From a virus: a stretch of 56,270 nt of DNA. Below the pieces are notes generated by a model. It worked only from the letters and a program-made list of their open reading frames with translations. It made no database searches and had not been told where the DNA came from. Positions 29,776 through 38,856 of the stretch are shown in pieces. The translations under genes and the position numbers were made by a program. Each line of letters begins with the position of its first letter. Position 1 is the stretch's first letter. The stretch is taken from IMG/VR virus record IMGVR_UViG_3300009002_000352, positions 1-56,270 of that record. One strand, written 5' to 3'.

Positions 29776-30840
29776 TTACTTTTTAATGCTTTTTGAAATG
29801 GCATTCAAGTAAGCAGACATACCCGCATCAACAGGCGCTTCAGTCTCTTCAGCAAGCTCAAGAGGCTCATCATCTAGAATTACTTCTTCAACGACAACTT
29901 CTTCTTTAGTGAAGTAGTTCTCTTTGATCACCTCTAACTTAGCAGCAAAAGATTCTTGGTCTTCAAATTCAACACCTTCAGACAAAGACTTTAACTTAGC
30001 AGCTTGAGATTCAGTAATGCTTCCGCAAGCAGCAGACAAGATCACAGACTTCTGTGACTCAATCAACTCTTTGCGAAGAACGATGTTTCTTTCCATTTCT
30101 TCGTTGATAGAAGATTCGAGATCAGTAACTTTAGACGCTAATTCGTCAACCAAGTCAACTTTCTCTTCTGGGATATCGATGTAGTTTTCAGTGAACAGAC
30201 CGCGCAATCCAGTCATAAAGTTCTCAACGATCTCAGCACGGATGCCTTGCTCGACTGCCAACTCATTCTCTTGCATCCACTCTTCAGCGACATACTCAAG
30301 GTAGTCGTCTAAGCGAGTAGACAGAGACTCAGAAATAGTAGTCTTTTCAGCTTCAAGTTCAGCTTCAAAATCAACAGTTACAGATTCAAGAATCTCGTTG
30401 ACCTTAGAAACAACAGCAGCTTCGAAGATAGTAGTGGCTTTAGATACAAAATCTTCTGAAAGATCTTGACCGCTAAACATTGCTTCAACGTCTTCTGATA
30501 CGACTACGTCTTCGGCACTGATTTGACGGATCTCTTTGATTGATTGTGTTTCGATTTCTTCAGAAACTTCTTCAGCTTCAAAACCTTCAACCTTCAAAGA
30601 CGCCATAATTGATTCGTATGATGCGCTGATGTCGTCTTTCTTCATGCCTTTAACAGCATCCATCATTGCGTTGATCATACCAACTTTAGTTTTTGGTAAA
30701 GAAGTTTGCTTGGGAGCACCTTTCTTAATGTCAGCTGCTGAATCGTCGGCGATTTTCTCACCGTCAACCACAGAATCAACTGTTGCTTCATCAAGGGCAT
30801 CAGTTGTTTCTACAACACCCTCTAGTTCTAAATCAGACAT
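29776..30840 (-). CDS. 22: Prohead core scaffolding protein gp22
   Basis: 354 residues, strongly acidic and helical, with long coiled-coil-prone stretches (VDEL-type heptads around 210-290). The middle contains EEWMQENELAVEQGIRAEIVENFMTGLRGLFTENYIDIPEEKVDLVDEL, the most recognisable gp22 segment. The C-terminus ends MSAYLNAISKSIKK. It forms the internal scaffold of the prohead and is destroyed by gp21 after assembly. Position between gp21 and gp23 is as in T4. Confidence 0.92.
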   Translation of the reverse strand: MSDLELEGVVETTDALDEATVDSVVDGEKIADDSAADIKKGAPKQTSLPKTKVGMINAMMDAVKGMKKDDISASYESIMASLKVEGFEAEEVSEEIETQSIKEIRQISAEDVVVSEDVEAMFSGQDLSEDFVSKATTIFEAAVVSKVNEILESVTVDFEAELEAEKTTISESLSTRLDDYLEYVAEEWMQENELAVEQGIRAEIVENFMTGLRGLFTENYIDIPEEKVDLVDELASKVTDLESSINEEMERNIVLRKELIESQKSVILSAACGSITESQAAKLKSLSEGVEFEDQESFAAKLEVIKENYFTKEEVVVEEVILDDEPLELAEETEAPVDAGMSAYLNAISKSIKK

Positions 30841-30872
30841 GGATTTCTCCTTTAAATTAATTGAATACAGTC

Positions 30873-30880
30873 TATTTATA
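30873..30880 (-). promoter_or_regulatory. Late promoter (TATAAATA) for gp22
   Basis: The minus strand reads TATAAATAGA, 33 bases before the gp22 start, in the short gap after gp21. Confidence 0.8.
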
Positions 30881-30885
30881 AAAAT

Positions 30886-31542
30886 TTATAATTTGGAAAT
30901 AAAGTCGCTAAACACAGCCATTTTCGCTTCTTCTAAGTCGCGCATCGTAGCTTTTTGTATCTTCTTCTGGTATTCCGCAACTTGTGATTCACGGATGATG
31001 CCATTTTCCCAAACCCACTCCTTTCCTTCCATGATGCCTTGTACAAACGCATCTGGAGCGGATGGATCAGCCACAATATCAGCTGCAGTAGCTAAGTAGA
31101 AGTCACTCTGCACTTCGCCAACACCGCTTTTAGTTTGCTTAACCGAACCCATTCCCCGAGACGAAACACCTAATTGAGCGCCCTCGTCCATTAATGACTT
31201 AACGATAGCACCATAAGGTGTTTCAGTCATAATTTTTGCACGACCCATGAAGTTTGAGCCATCACGCTCTAACTTAGTGATCATATGAGATACACGCTCT
31301 AGGTTTATACTTGGACCTTGTGGATGGCCAAGCTCACCATAAGCACGATTCTTCTTAACATAAGATTCGTTATATCTATTTATCTCTTTGTCCAAAATCT
31401 CTGCAGGATACACTCGACCGTTACGGTTCTGGATATCGCCTTGCAAGAATACGCCCTCGATGAAATACGACTTCTTGCCGTTTTCATCTTTGGCTTCGGT
31501 TAGATAATTAATATCTTCATTTACTTCGCATATGAGTTTCAT
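30886..31542 (-). CDS. 21: Prohead maturation protease gp21
   Basis: 218 residues (T4: 212). Herpesvirus-type serine protease fold: catalytic His in YGELGHPQG (H73) and Ser in LGVSSRGMGS (S127 or S128), with NRNGRVYP upstream. It cleaves scaffold, capsid and core proteins in the prohead. The tail KMAVFSDFISKL may include self-cleavage sites. Standard position before gp22. Confidence 0.93.
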   Translation of the reverse strand: MKLICEVNEDINYLTEAKDENGKKSYFIEGVFLQGDIQNRNGRVYPAEILDKEINRYNESYVKKNRAYGELGHPQGPSINLERVSHMITKLERDGSNFMGRAKIMTETPYGAIVKSLMDEGAQLGVSSRGMGSVKQTKSGVGEVQSDFYLATAADIVADPSAPDAFVQGIMEGKEWVWENGIIRESQVAEYQKKIQKATMRDLEEAKMAVFSDFISKL

Positions 31543-31543
31543 A

Positions 31544-31798
31544 TTAGTAACCTACGTTTGCTATAGCAGAGACCTTGAAAGTTGTCGCTCCACGCAAACC
31601 TTGACCGTCTGCTAAGTGAATAACAGCGCCAGAAGTAGCAGGAACCCAAACTGATCCTAATGCTGCATCTGCGGCAGTGCGTGTGAAGAGTTCAACTGCA
31701 GAAGAAGCAGAATTAAACACATAAACTGCGTGTTGCCCAGTTGTATCAAAACTTGTTGTTCCTGTGGCTAGTGCCGCAGCTGCGCCTAATACCTTCAT
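31544..31798 (-). CDS. Hypothetical small virion-region protein
   Basis: 84 residues, beta-rich, Ala/Thr/Ser-rich, almost no charged residues (starts MKVLGAAAALATGTTSF, contains HAVYVFNSASSAVELFTR). This composition is like small capsid decoration proteins, but no family is recognised. It lies between the core-protein-like gene (four-base overlap) and the protease gene (one-base gap), inside the head operon, so a virion role is likely. Confidence 0.6.
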   Translation of the reverse strand: MKVLGAAAALATGTTSFDTTGQHAVYVFNSASSAVELFTRTAADAALGSVWVPATSGAVIHLADGQGLRGATTFKVSAIANVGY

Positions 31799-32406
31799 GA
31801 CTTACCTCCGAATGCGATGTCAACCAACTGAAACATTCCTTCAGGCGATTTCTCTAACATCTTCTCAGCCTTTGCTGAATTTGCAGGGTTTAATTTATTT
31901 AGCATGTTAACAAGAGCAGATGCAGTAGTCATGTCAATTGTCTCAGACTTACCGTTACCAAACTTAACTTTCTTGGCAGACTTAGTCTTTACAATATCGT
32001 TTAACTGGTCGACAACTTTGCCTTCAGCAAGGTCTGACACTTCAACAGCTTCTTCGCCTAGTTGTACTAGGAATTTGCCGCCAGAGTCTTTTACAGCCTT
32101 ACCTTTATGCTTTTTTGCGAGCTTATCCGCCTTTGATTTATCAAAGAGACCAGCATCAGCGTATCCGTCATCAGACTCACCAGTACCTTTTTGATTCAGA
32201 TACTTTTCTTCAGTAATCTCTGCACGATCGCCATCAAACTGATGATCGCCAGCAACTGGATGTTTTGTTACAGTCATTTTATGTTTTGCTTTAAAATCCT
32301 GCTCACCCTTGGCGCGTGGCTCCAAAACATCCTTTTCAGTATTGTCATTTGGACGACCGCCAGAAGCAGCTTCGGAAACGAACGATTTAAATCTTTTGAT
32401 AGCCAT
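31795..32406 (-). CDS. Prohead core-like protein (gp68 position)
   Basis: 203 residues, lysine- and acid-rich, hydrophilic, with no hydrophobic core over the first 120 residues. It begins MAIKRFKSFVSEAASGGRPN, a start like those of internal head proteins, and has a helical C-terminal domain (TASALVNMLNKLNPANSAKAEKMLEKSPEGMFQLVDIAF). It occupies the place of T4 gp68 between gp67 and gp21. Sequence similarity to gp68 cannot be claimed; the assignment is by position and composition. Confidence 0.55.
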   Translation of the reverse strand: MAIKRFKSFVSEAASGGRPNDNTEKDVLEPRAKGEQDFKAKHKMTVTKHPVAGDHQFDGDRAEITEEKYLNQKGTGESDDGYADAGLFDKSKADKLAKKHKGKAVKDSGGKFLVQLGEEAVEVSDLAEGKVVDQLNDIVKTKSAKKVKFGNGKSETIDMTTASALVNMLNKLNPANSAKAEKMLEKSPEGMFQLVDIAFGGKS

Positions 32407-32415
32407 TATTCTGCC

Positions 32416-32610
32416 TTATTCCTCTGGTTCTTGATCAGCATCTGGTGCTGACATAAAATTTGTAGAGACATCGTGTGTCTTTATCTCTATAGAATCCTTA
32501 ATTTTATCCATCAATAAATCATTAACAACGTCCTTAAACGCTGCTACATCACCATTTACCGCAGCATTAATAGCGTCAATCGACGTAACTGCATTTTCTT
32601 CATCACTCAT
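32416..32610 (-). CDS. Small acidic prohead core protein (gp67-like)
   Basis: 64 residues from the ATG at 32610 (MSDEENAVTSIDA), preceded by GGAGAATATT. The segment AAVNGDVAAFKDVVNDLLMDKIKDSIEIKTHDVS resembles the conserved half of gp67 proteins in marine T4-like phages, and the acidic tail (DADQEPEE) also fits. In T4, gp67 is a core component cut by gp21 into internal peptides. A late promoter lies 28 bases upstream. Confidence 0.65.
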   Translation of the reverse strand: MSDEENAVTSIDAINAAVNGDVAAFKDVVNDLLMDKIKDSIEIKTHDVSTNFMSAPDADQEPEE

Positions 32611-32637
32611 AATATTCTCCAACATACATATGTATTA

Positions 32638-32645
32638 TATTTATA
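32638..32645 (-). promoter_or_regulatory. Late promoter (TATAAATA) for the gp67-like/gp21 unit
   Basis: The minus strand reads TATAAATATAAT in the gap between gp20 and the gp67-like gene, well placed for the 64-residue start at 32610. Confidence 0.75.
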
Positions 32646-32658
32646 AGAGCAATAATCT

Positions 32659-34155
32659 TTATTCAAGATCATCGCCATCTTCTTCGCCCGCACCCTCTTC
32701 TTGCATCTCACCGTCCATCGTTTCGATGTCTTCTTCAGACTGCATCAATACCGTTTTACGAATCCACGCTTCCGAGAAATACTTACCAGCGTACTGATCA
32801 ACGTCTTGTAATAAAGACAGACGCTCTCTCATAACTTCAGATGTTTTTAGTTCAGAAAAGTGGTTGTCTTCAGCAAAGTTGAACCGCAACTCTTTGGATA
32901 TTTCTTTCCACTCATCTTTAGTGATAACACCCTTCAATAAGAGCTGCTTCTCTAAGATGATTAGGAATAGTTCTGAGAATCTACTTCTTAGTCTCTTAAC
33001 AAACTTTGAAAATTTCAACTCATCACGATTAATCTCTGATGCTCGACCAAGATTGAACTGTCCGTCAGAGGATAGTCTTGATGAAGGAACATTTAATGAT
33101 TCGTATAGTTTTCTTTTGAAGTATTCAACGTCATCCATCTCGCCGAGGTTTTGACCTCCTGGAAGTGTGGTTATCTCTGTGCCGCTGCTGCCCTCTCTTC
33201 GAGGAAGCCAATAATCTTCAAGCATGGTTAAATGTTTACGGGAATCATTAACCGCACCAGTGTTAGCATCATACACTAACTTATTCTTGTGCTTAACCAT
33301 CATATCACGCAAGTATTGCTCGGCTTTAGCCTTTGGCAAATTACCTACATCTATGTAAAAAATTCTTCGCTCAGGAGCGCGTGCGAGACGATAAATTACA
33401 GTCGCGTCTTCCAGCATACGAAGTTGGTTTAATGGCTTCACGGCTTTTTGTAGATGACCGAGAACCAAGCTGTTCTGTTGATCCATCACACCACTATGTA
33501 CATATGCTATAGAGTCAAGGGATATTTTAACACCTTGATTGCCTGCAGCAACGCCTTTACTGGAGTAGATGAAGTATTCGTTGTATTTCTTTGGAAGAGC
33601 TTGTTTGTTCTGTATTCCAGCATTAGCGCCAGAGTCACGTTTTTCTGACCGCACTTTTTTGATCTTTCGCGGATCAATATACCTTAGCTCTTGTATGCCT
33701 GCCGAAATATTGGCAGTGTCGATCATAATATGGTAGTATAGACGACCGTCTACATACCAATTTCTGAAGATGTCATAACCTTTTGTGTCAAAGTCTAATA
33801 GACTCAACACTTCGTCAAACTCTTCTCGAATTCTTTTCTTTATCGTGTCAGCGTGTTTAATCTCATCAACAACAACTTCCACCGCCGACTTGTTATCTTC
33901 AAACACAACAGCTTCGTTGATAATATCATCTACAGCCTTATCGCATTCACCTTGGTGAGACATCTCTCTATATCGCGTGATCAGTGCGGTCTCGGATTTT
34001 GCCGAACCCTCTAAATCAACTGTGGTGCCGAAAGCCCCACCAGCATTTACATCCAAAGCCCCATCACTGTTAGGTGGTGGTGCGAATGACTGCACTGTGG
34101 GTGAAGTTTCTTCTTCTTTGCGTCCGATCTGGAAGCCGAAAAGTTCTAATGCCAT
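32659..34155 (-). CDS. 20: Portal vertex protein gp20
   Basis: 498 residues (T4: 524). Recognisable portal segments: LITRYREMSHQGECDKAVDDIINEAVV, RNWYVDGRLYYHIMID, ELRYIDPRKIKKVR, RMLEDATVIYRLARAPERRIFYIDVGNLPKAKAEQYL, and VEYFKRKLYESLNVPSSRL. Twelve copies form the DNA entry channel and start head assembly. The tail is very acidic (EDIETMDGEMQEEGAGEEDGDDLE). Confidence 0.96.
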   Translation of the reverse strand: MALELFGFQIGRKEEETSPTVQSFAPPPNSDGALDVNAGGAFGTTVDLEGSAKSETALITRYREMSHQGECDKAVDDIINEAVVFEDNKSAVEVVVDEIKHADTIKKRIREEFDEVLSLLDFDTKGYDIFRNWYVDGRLYYHIMIDTANISAGIQELRYIDPRKIKKVRSEKRDSGANAGIQNKQALPKKYNEYFIYSSKGVAAGNQGVKISLDSIAYVHSGVMDQQNSLVLGHLQKAVKPLNQLRMLEDATVIYRLARAPERRIFYIDVGNLPKAKAEQYLRDMMVKHKNKLVYDANTGAVNDSRKHLTMLEDYWLPRREGSSGTEITTLPGGQNLGEMDDVEYFKRKLYESLNVPSSRLSSDGQFNLGRASEINRDELKFSKFVKRLRSRFSELFLIILEKQLLLKGVITKDEWKEISKELRFNFAEDNHFSELKTSEVMRERLSLLQDVDQYAGKYFSEAWIRKTVLMQSEEDIETMDGEMQEEGAGEEDGDDLE

Positions 34156-34194
34156 CTTGATAGTATCCTCATTATTAATAGGGGCAACACATAG

Positions 34195-34202
34195 TATTTA
34201 TG
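34195..34202 (-). promoter_or_regulatory. Variant late promoter (CATAAATA) for gp20
   Basis: The minus strand reads CATAAATACT, 40 bases upstream of gp20, differing from the late consensus at the first base. Confidence 0.6.
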
Positions 34203-34227
34203 CGTGCCCCCAGATCACTTTTTAGGA

Positions 34228-34776
34228 CTAGATGCCGCCAGCATTGCCAGTAGAGCCGCCCGCAACTTCCCAATAATCATACTGGAATGTTACGCCATAC
34301 TCTTGGATGCCTTCGTTATCCCACGCTAAGTCGATAGCACCGACTTCTGAAGGATACAAGCCAACAAAGTTGTAAACACGGAGTATTGCGCCGTCTTTAC
34401 CGAACTGTGTTACTTGAGCATTAGACTTATACAAGCTAGGAGCAGTACCGCCAGCAGTATTCAAGTTACCCTGAGCACTGTTGATAGAGTGTGACCACTG
34501 TTCCATAGCATTACGGATGCCAAAGTCTTCGTCATTGATAATAGTTGGTGCCCATTCAGCATAAGTGCGGTTTCCAGCCAACTTGATTTGGCGACCGAAG
34601 TATGGAACTTCAACCGTACCAAGTGTAGAGGCAGGAATTTGCGCAGCTTTCACCATGAATGAAACTTGTTGATCAGCAACACCATTGATTGGATTTGTAA
34701 TCTGGACTTGGAAAAGCGATGACCGAGCACCGCCCCCCTTTAAAGCACCAGAGAAATCATTTACGTTAAACGCCAT
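34228..34776 (-). CDS. 19: Tail tube protein gp19
   Basis: 182 residues (T4: 163). RSSLFQVQITNPI...VSFMVKAAQIPASTLGTVEVPYFGRQIKLAGNRTYAEWAPTIINDEDFGIRNAMEQWSHSIN is the standard gp19 pattern. It also shows the closing AIDLAWDNEGIQEYGVTFQYDYWE. It polymerises into the inner tail tube. It lies between sheath gp18 and portal gp20, exactly as in T4. Confidence 0.96.
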   Translation of the reverse strand: MAFNVNDFSGALKGGGARSSLFQVQITNPINGVADQQVSFMVKAAQIPASTLGTVEVPYFGRQIKLAGNRTYAEWAPTIINDEDFGIRNAMEQWSHSINSAQGNLNTAGGTAPSLYKSNAQVTQFGKDGAILRVYNFVGLYPSEVGAIDLAWDNEGIQEYGVTFQYDYWEVAGGSTGNAGGI

Positions 34777-34800
34777 TTTTAAATCTCCCGATAATCTTTA

Positions 34801-34808
34801 TATTTATG
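34801..34808 (-). promoter_or_regulatory. Variant late promoter (CATAAATA) for gp19
   Basis: The minus strand reads CATAAATATAAAG at the very end of gp18, its stop codon included, about 25 bases upstream of gp19. Confidence 0.55.
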
Positions 34809-36711
34809 CGCGACCAACAATCTCAGAGAACTCAACACCGCTGCGTACTGCAACAAAGTTCAACTGAATAAAGTTGATTGATCGGGCGGGTTTAATGTAG
34901 ATATCACCAATGAATTCATTGCGGTCTACAACTTCACCAGTATTATTTGTTCCGTCACATACAACAACGAAATCAGTAATACCACGACGACCTTGAACAT
35001 CACGCAAGAAAGGTTCTACCAAGTTTCTGAACTGGCTTCGAGTGAAATCATCATTGAATTCAAACAAAGTGAATTTAGAAGCAGTAGAGATAGCCTTTTC
35101 TAAAACGATAAACAGGCGACGAACATTGATACGATCAAACGCAGATGGCTTAGACAATAACGTCTTATCACCGAACAGTACAGTACCCTGTCCAGGAAAT
35201 GTAGTTACTGGGTTGATGCCTTTCTTGTAAAGGGCATCACGATCGCCTTTGCTTGGGTTATAAGCAAGTTTGATAACATTCTTAACGTTGCCACGGTTGA
35301 AGCCAGCAGGTGAGAACCATGGATCACGAACCAAGTCCGTTTGAACCATAAGACCAGCAGTGTCAGCATTCAATGGAACATAGCGATAAACATCATTGTA
35401 CTTATCGTACTGATATTTCCAGCCAGAATCCATAACGGCATATGAAGATGATGGCAAACCATTACGGAATGCGATAACGTCTTCAGTTTCTTTGCCAGCA
35501 TAGCTATTGTTATTGACAACATCAGCACGCTCTGGAGACAATACAACGATACAATCTTTACGAGACTCAGCAATATTGCTGATCAAGTGTGTCGCTAGTG
35601 TAGTGTCAGCACTGCCGCCGAGTAGGAAAGAAACATCAACATCTTCAGCAGACTTAAATAAGTCATAGCCGTTGATTTTGTTTGCTTCAGTCAAGTCGCC
35701 GCCACCAGTACCACCAGCAAGATCCACGTTAGTTACAGCAACGGTTTCAGTGGCGAAGTTAGTAGACTTCACAGCACCAGAACCGTTATATGCTGCGCCG
35801 CCGATGCTGAGATAAGCAGACTGCTGGTTGATAACATTTAACCAGTAGTTGCCAGCACCTTGTTCAGTCTTAGCATCAACAGCAAGCGAAACGCTCGAAT
35901 ATGTTTCTAGAACTGATCCAGCAACGCCAGTAAATGCGCCTTCAGCGTCAATTACAACAACGTGCACTTCATCGTCTTCACCACCAGATGCAAGAGCATC
36001 AGCAGTTGTAACAGGAGCATCGTCAAACAGACCGTAGTATTCCCACTTACGATTCAATGACTTCTCAGTGCTTTCTCCCACTGCAATTGTGTCGGCATCA
36101 TATGGCTTGTTCAGAGTGATTAAAGTATCAGAACCAGACGCAGCGAATGATTTTACTGTGCGAGTCAATTCAGTGTTATTTGGACCAATAACGATTGTAT
36201 CACCGACTTGTAAAACGTCAGTAATGTCATCATCATTAGTAACAAGGATTGTACTAGCACCACGTGTTGCGCTGTAAGTTACCCCAGTGTTTGATTCCCA
36301 TGCTCTTCCTCCAGCACAGACAGATACTTTGAGCGAATTACCCAATTCACCAGCATACTTAGCATAAAATGTTTCAGCAGAAGGGATTGTTGAGTCTTCG
36401 TTTTTAATTAATGCGGCGTTACCAGCTGTTCCAGCAGCATTTCTAGCGTCTGTATGAACAACACGAACTACGTTCAGTGCGTTTCCATATGCTAAAAAGT
36501 TGGCTGCGGTGAAAAAATCTGTCGCATTGTTTGAGTTTGGTTTTTGGAATATGCTTACGAGACGATCTTCGCTGTCGACCAGAACACGCTGATCAGCTGG
36601 ACCCCAACGAAATGCACCAGCAATCGCACCTTCAGTGGTGGATACAGCAGGGACAACCGTTGTAAGATCAATCTCACTTACATTAACTCCAGGACTTACT
36701 TGGAATGGCAT
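34804..36711 (-). CDS. 18: Tail sheath protein gp18
   Basis: 635 residues (T4: 659). N-terminus FQVSPGVNVSEIDLTTVVPAVSTTEGAIAGAFRWGP and C-terminal INVRRLFIVLEKAISTASKFTLFEFNDDFTRSQFRNLVEPFLRDVQGRRGITDFVVVCDGTNN are strongly gp18-like. The variable central domain is surface-exposed in T4. The protein forms the contractile outer tail layer. A late promoter lies 46 bases upstream. Confidence 0.96.
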   Translation of the reverse strand: MPFQVSPGVNVSEIDLTTVVPAVSTTEGAIAGAFRWGPADQRVLVDSEDRLVSIFQKPNSNNATDFFTAANFLAYGNALNVVRVVHTDARNAAGTAGNAALIKNEDSTIPSAETFYAKYAGELGNSLKVSVCAGGRAWESNTGVTYSATRGASTILVTNDDDITDVLQVGDTIVIGPNNTELTRTVKSFAASGSDTLITLNKPYDADTIAVGESTEKSLNRKWEYYGLFDDAPVTTADALASGGEDDEVHVVVIDAEGAFTGVAGSVLETYSSVSLAVDAKTEQGAGNYWLNVINQQSAYLSIGGAAYNGSGAVKSTNFATETVAVTNVDLAGGTGGGDLTEANKINGYDLFKSAEDVDVSFLLGGSADTTLATHLISNIAESRKDCIVVLSPERADVVNNNSYAGKETEDVIAFRNGLPSSSYAVMDSGWKYQYDKYNDVYRYVPLNADTAGLMVQTDLVRDPWFSPAGFNRGNVKNVIKLAYNPSKGDRDALYKKGINPVTTFPGQGTVLFGDKTLLSKPSAFDRINVRRLFIVLEKAISTASKFTLFEFNDDFTRSQFRNLVEPFLRDVQGRRGITDFVVVCDGTNNTGEVVDRNEFIGDIYIKPARSINFIQLNFVAVRSGVEFSEIVGRA

Positions 36712-36756
36712 TGTTATTCTCCTTTGAAGAGTTTTAATTTTTCAATTCAGACTTGA

Positions 36757-36764
36757 TATTTATA
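36757..36764 (-). promoter_or_regulatory. Late promoter (TATAAATA) for gp18
   Basis: The minus strand reads TATAAATATC in the gap between gp17 and gp18. Confidence 0.8.
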
Positions 36765-36776
36765 AAAACTCAAAGT

Positions 36777-38417
36777 TTAGTAATTATTGAAGTTCCCGCG
36801 TGTGACATAACTATCTGTGTCGAACGCTTCTGATTGCGGGTGGACTACAACGTTCTCATCGGGCATACCATCATCGTGAAATCCGAACGGCAGCATACTC
36901 TCCATCATCTCTTTATTAGACTTTTCTCTCAGCTGCATTACAGTACTGATGTCTGTCATATCTTTAAAATATGCTTGATCGCTTAACCAAGCAAATAAAA
37001 CGAGACACATAACAAGATCGTCATGCGCCCCTGATTCAGCTTCATACGAGTTTCTCTTTCTCGAAAAAGTTGACAATTCTTTTATGGTTTGGAAGTCATT
37101 GAGTATCAGTTGTTCTTGTTCGATCAACAACTTCAGGATTGAACAACCCACAGCCTTAACGCTCTTTGTTGTCCGTATACCCTTGTCACAACGCTTACCA
37201 AAACCAGTAGAAATTCTTTTACCAGAGCGTCCTGCGCTTTCGGTGTATAGAATGTTCTCATACTCATACTCATAATGTACCAATTCAGCAACCTGTTCTC
37301 CAATGTCGTTTATTTCGACAAGAACGGTTGCTTCATTATATCTTTTACCAGTTCTATATATTACTTCTGCATATTCAGCAGGAGTGATAAAGTTATCTCT
37401 ATACACACAGACCTGCTCGTATGGCATTTTTGTGATGTCTATTATCTGGAACGCAGAGTAATCAAGTCCCTTTCCTCTAGATACATCAACGATACATGCG
37501 TATTGATGTTCTGGTTCAGGCTTCTTATACATTGAGATACCACTACCCTCAATGATAGGCTCTTGATGGACTAATGTTTTTAGCTTACCACCATCAATAA
37601 GTGTGCCCGAACTACCGAGAAATTGACACTCATATTCCTGAGCGAATTTCTCATGATCATAATCCATAGCCTGCAACGTTTCTTCTTTCCACGCAGCGTC
37701 ACGTCCAGGAACATCATCCCAATTAACTTTAACAAACTGATAACCATTTGTGCCTTTACTCGCACCCTCACAGGTCTTGTAAAAATGGTTCAATCCATTT
37801 GGTGTAGATGTCAATAGTATCTTGGTTGTGTTACCCGATGATATTGTCGGAAACACTGAAGCAAAGAACTCATCCCAGTTCTCTACGAATGCAGTCTCAT
37901 CAATATACAAGAATGATACAGACTTACCACGAATAGCGGATGAGGATGTCGCCGCAGCAATGATCTTACAACCATTCTCAAAAGTAACCGAACCCTTGTT
38001 CCACTCAACAACACCCTGTTGCATCCATTGCGGTAATGCTTCATATGCTATCTTGATTCGATCTAGAATCTCACGAGCAGCGTCACCTTTGTTTGCTAAT
38101 AATGCAACAGTCTTATGTTCGTTGAATAGTATGAACTGTAAGATAACCGCAACCGCAGTTGTTGTCTTACCAGCCTGTCGTGATGTTACTACAGCCGCTC
38201 TACGATTATTGGTTATCTTGTCAATAATCTCGCGCTGATAATCATACAGGCGCATTGGTATTAAGCCGTGATCTACATGAACAATCTGTATGTAGTTCTC
38301 AGCAAAATAGATCGGATCTCTAGCGCATTTCACATATTCTGCGACTTGCTCTTGAGTCCAATTGATTTGAACGCCCTTCTTTTTTAGAAGAGCATTGCCA
38401 TTATATGTATCAACCAA
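36777..38417 (-). CDS. 17: Large terminase subunit gp17
   Basis: 546 residues (T4: 610). ATPase motifs: SRQAGKTT Walker A (79-86), SFLYIDETAFVEN Walker B (168-180), and TSTPNGLNHFYK coupling motif. The C-terminal nuclease has CIVDVSRGKGLDYSA and the late acidic SGAHDDLVMCLVLFAW. It packages DNA into the prohead. The only start upstream of the conserved WTQEQVAEYVKCARDPIYF region is a TTG at 38417, directly preceded by an in-frame stop, so TTG is very likely used. It overlaps the nuclease gene by eight bases. Confidence 0.96.
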   Translation of the reverse strand: MVDTYNGNALLKKKGVQINWTQEQVAEYVKCARDPIYFAENYIQIVHVDHGLIPMRLYDYQREIIDKITNNRRAAVVTSRQAGKTTTAVAVILQFILFNEHKTVALLANKGDAAREILDRIKIAYEALPQWMQQGVVEWNKGSVTFENGCKIIAAATSSSAIRGKSVSFLYIDETAFVENWDEFFASVFPTISSGNTTKILLTSTPNGLNHFYKTCEGASKGTNGYQFVKVNWDDVPGRDAAWKEETLQAMDYDHEKFAQEYECQFLGSSGTLIDGGKLKTLVHQEPIIEGSGISMYKKPEPEHQYACIVDVSRGKGLDYSAFQIIDITKMPYEQVCVYRDNFITPAEYAEVIYRTGKRYNEATVLVEINDIGEQVAELVHYEYEYENILYTESAGRSGKRISTGFGKRCDKGIRTTKSVKAVGCSILKLLIEQEQLILNDFQTIKELSTFSRKRNSYEAESGAHDDLVMCLVLFAWLSDQAYFKDMTDISTVMQLREKSNKEMMESMLPFGFHDDGMPDENVVVHPQSEAFDTDSYVTRGNFNNY

Positions 38418-38856
38418 TTACAACAACGCCTTCTTTGATCAATCGATCTCTATTAGCCAGATGTTGTGCGTCAACGTCATCTTTTGATCCGCCAAAATAA
38501 GGAACAGCATGCCCCTCTTCGATCATGATCTTCGTGGCTGGACGCCATGAATCAGTTGAAAAATCGTATACGTCAAAGTCACCGAGTACACGACCAAACT
38601 TACCTTTCATGTCTTCACCTTTCTTACTGACTTGCGTTTTGAGAATAGATGTTTTACCGAGCAATGACTTCAGTCGCGCTTTAGCCGCTAGACCGAACTG
38701 CTTCTCGACTTTATCGCGTGTGCGTGATTCTGGAGTATCAATACCCATGACACGAACACGCTCACCTTTGAGCCAGACACCAAAACCTAAATCGATGTCT
38801 ACGTCTACTGTATCGCCGTCAACAACTCGAATAATCTTACATCTATATTCATACAT
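38410..38856 (-). CDS. Staphylococcal-nuclease-like (SNase) protein
   Basis: 148 residues from the ATG at 38856, overlapping the gp16 end by eight bases. The thermonuclease core is complete: VVDGDTVDVDIDLGFG, RVRVMGIDTPES (Arg and Glu of the active site) and KFGRVLGDF (second Arg). No signal peptide, so it acts in the cytoplasm. Such enzymes cut DNA and RNA with Ca2+. Its place between small and large terminase genes, with overlaps on both sides, is unusual and suggests a link to packaging or late DNA processing. Confidence 0.85.
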   Translation of the reverse strand: MYEYRCKIIRVVDGDTVDVDIDLGFGVWLKGERVRVMGIDTPESRTRDKVEKQFGLAAKARLKSLLGKTSILKTQVSKKGEDMKGKFGRVLGDFDVYDFSTDSWRPATKIMIEEGHAVPYFGGSKDDVDAQHLANRDRLIKEGVVVIG

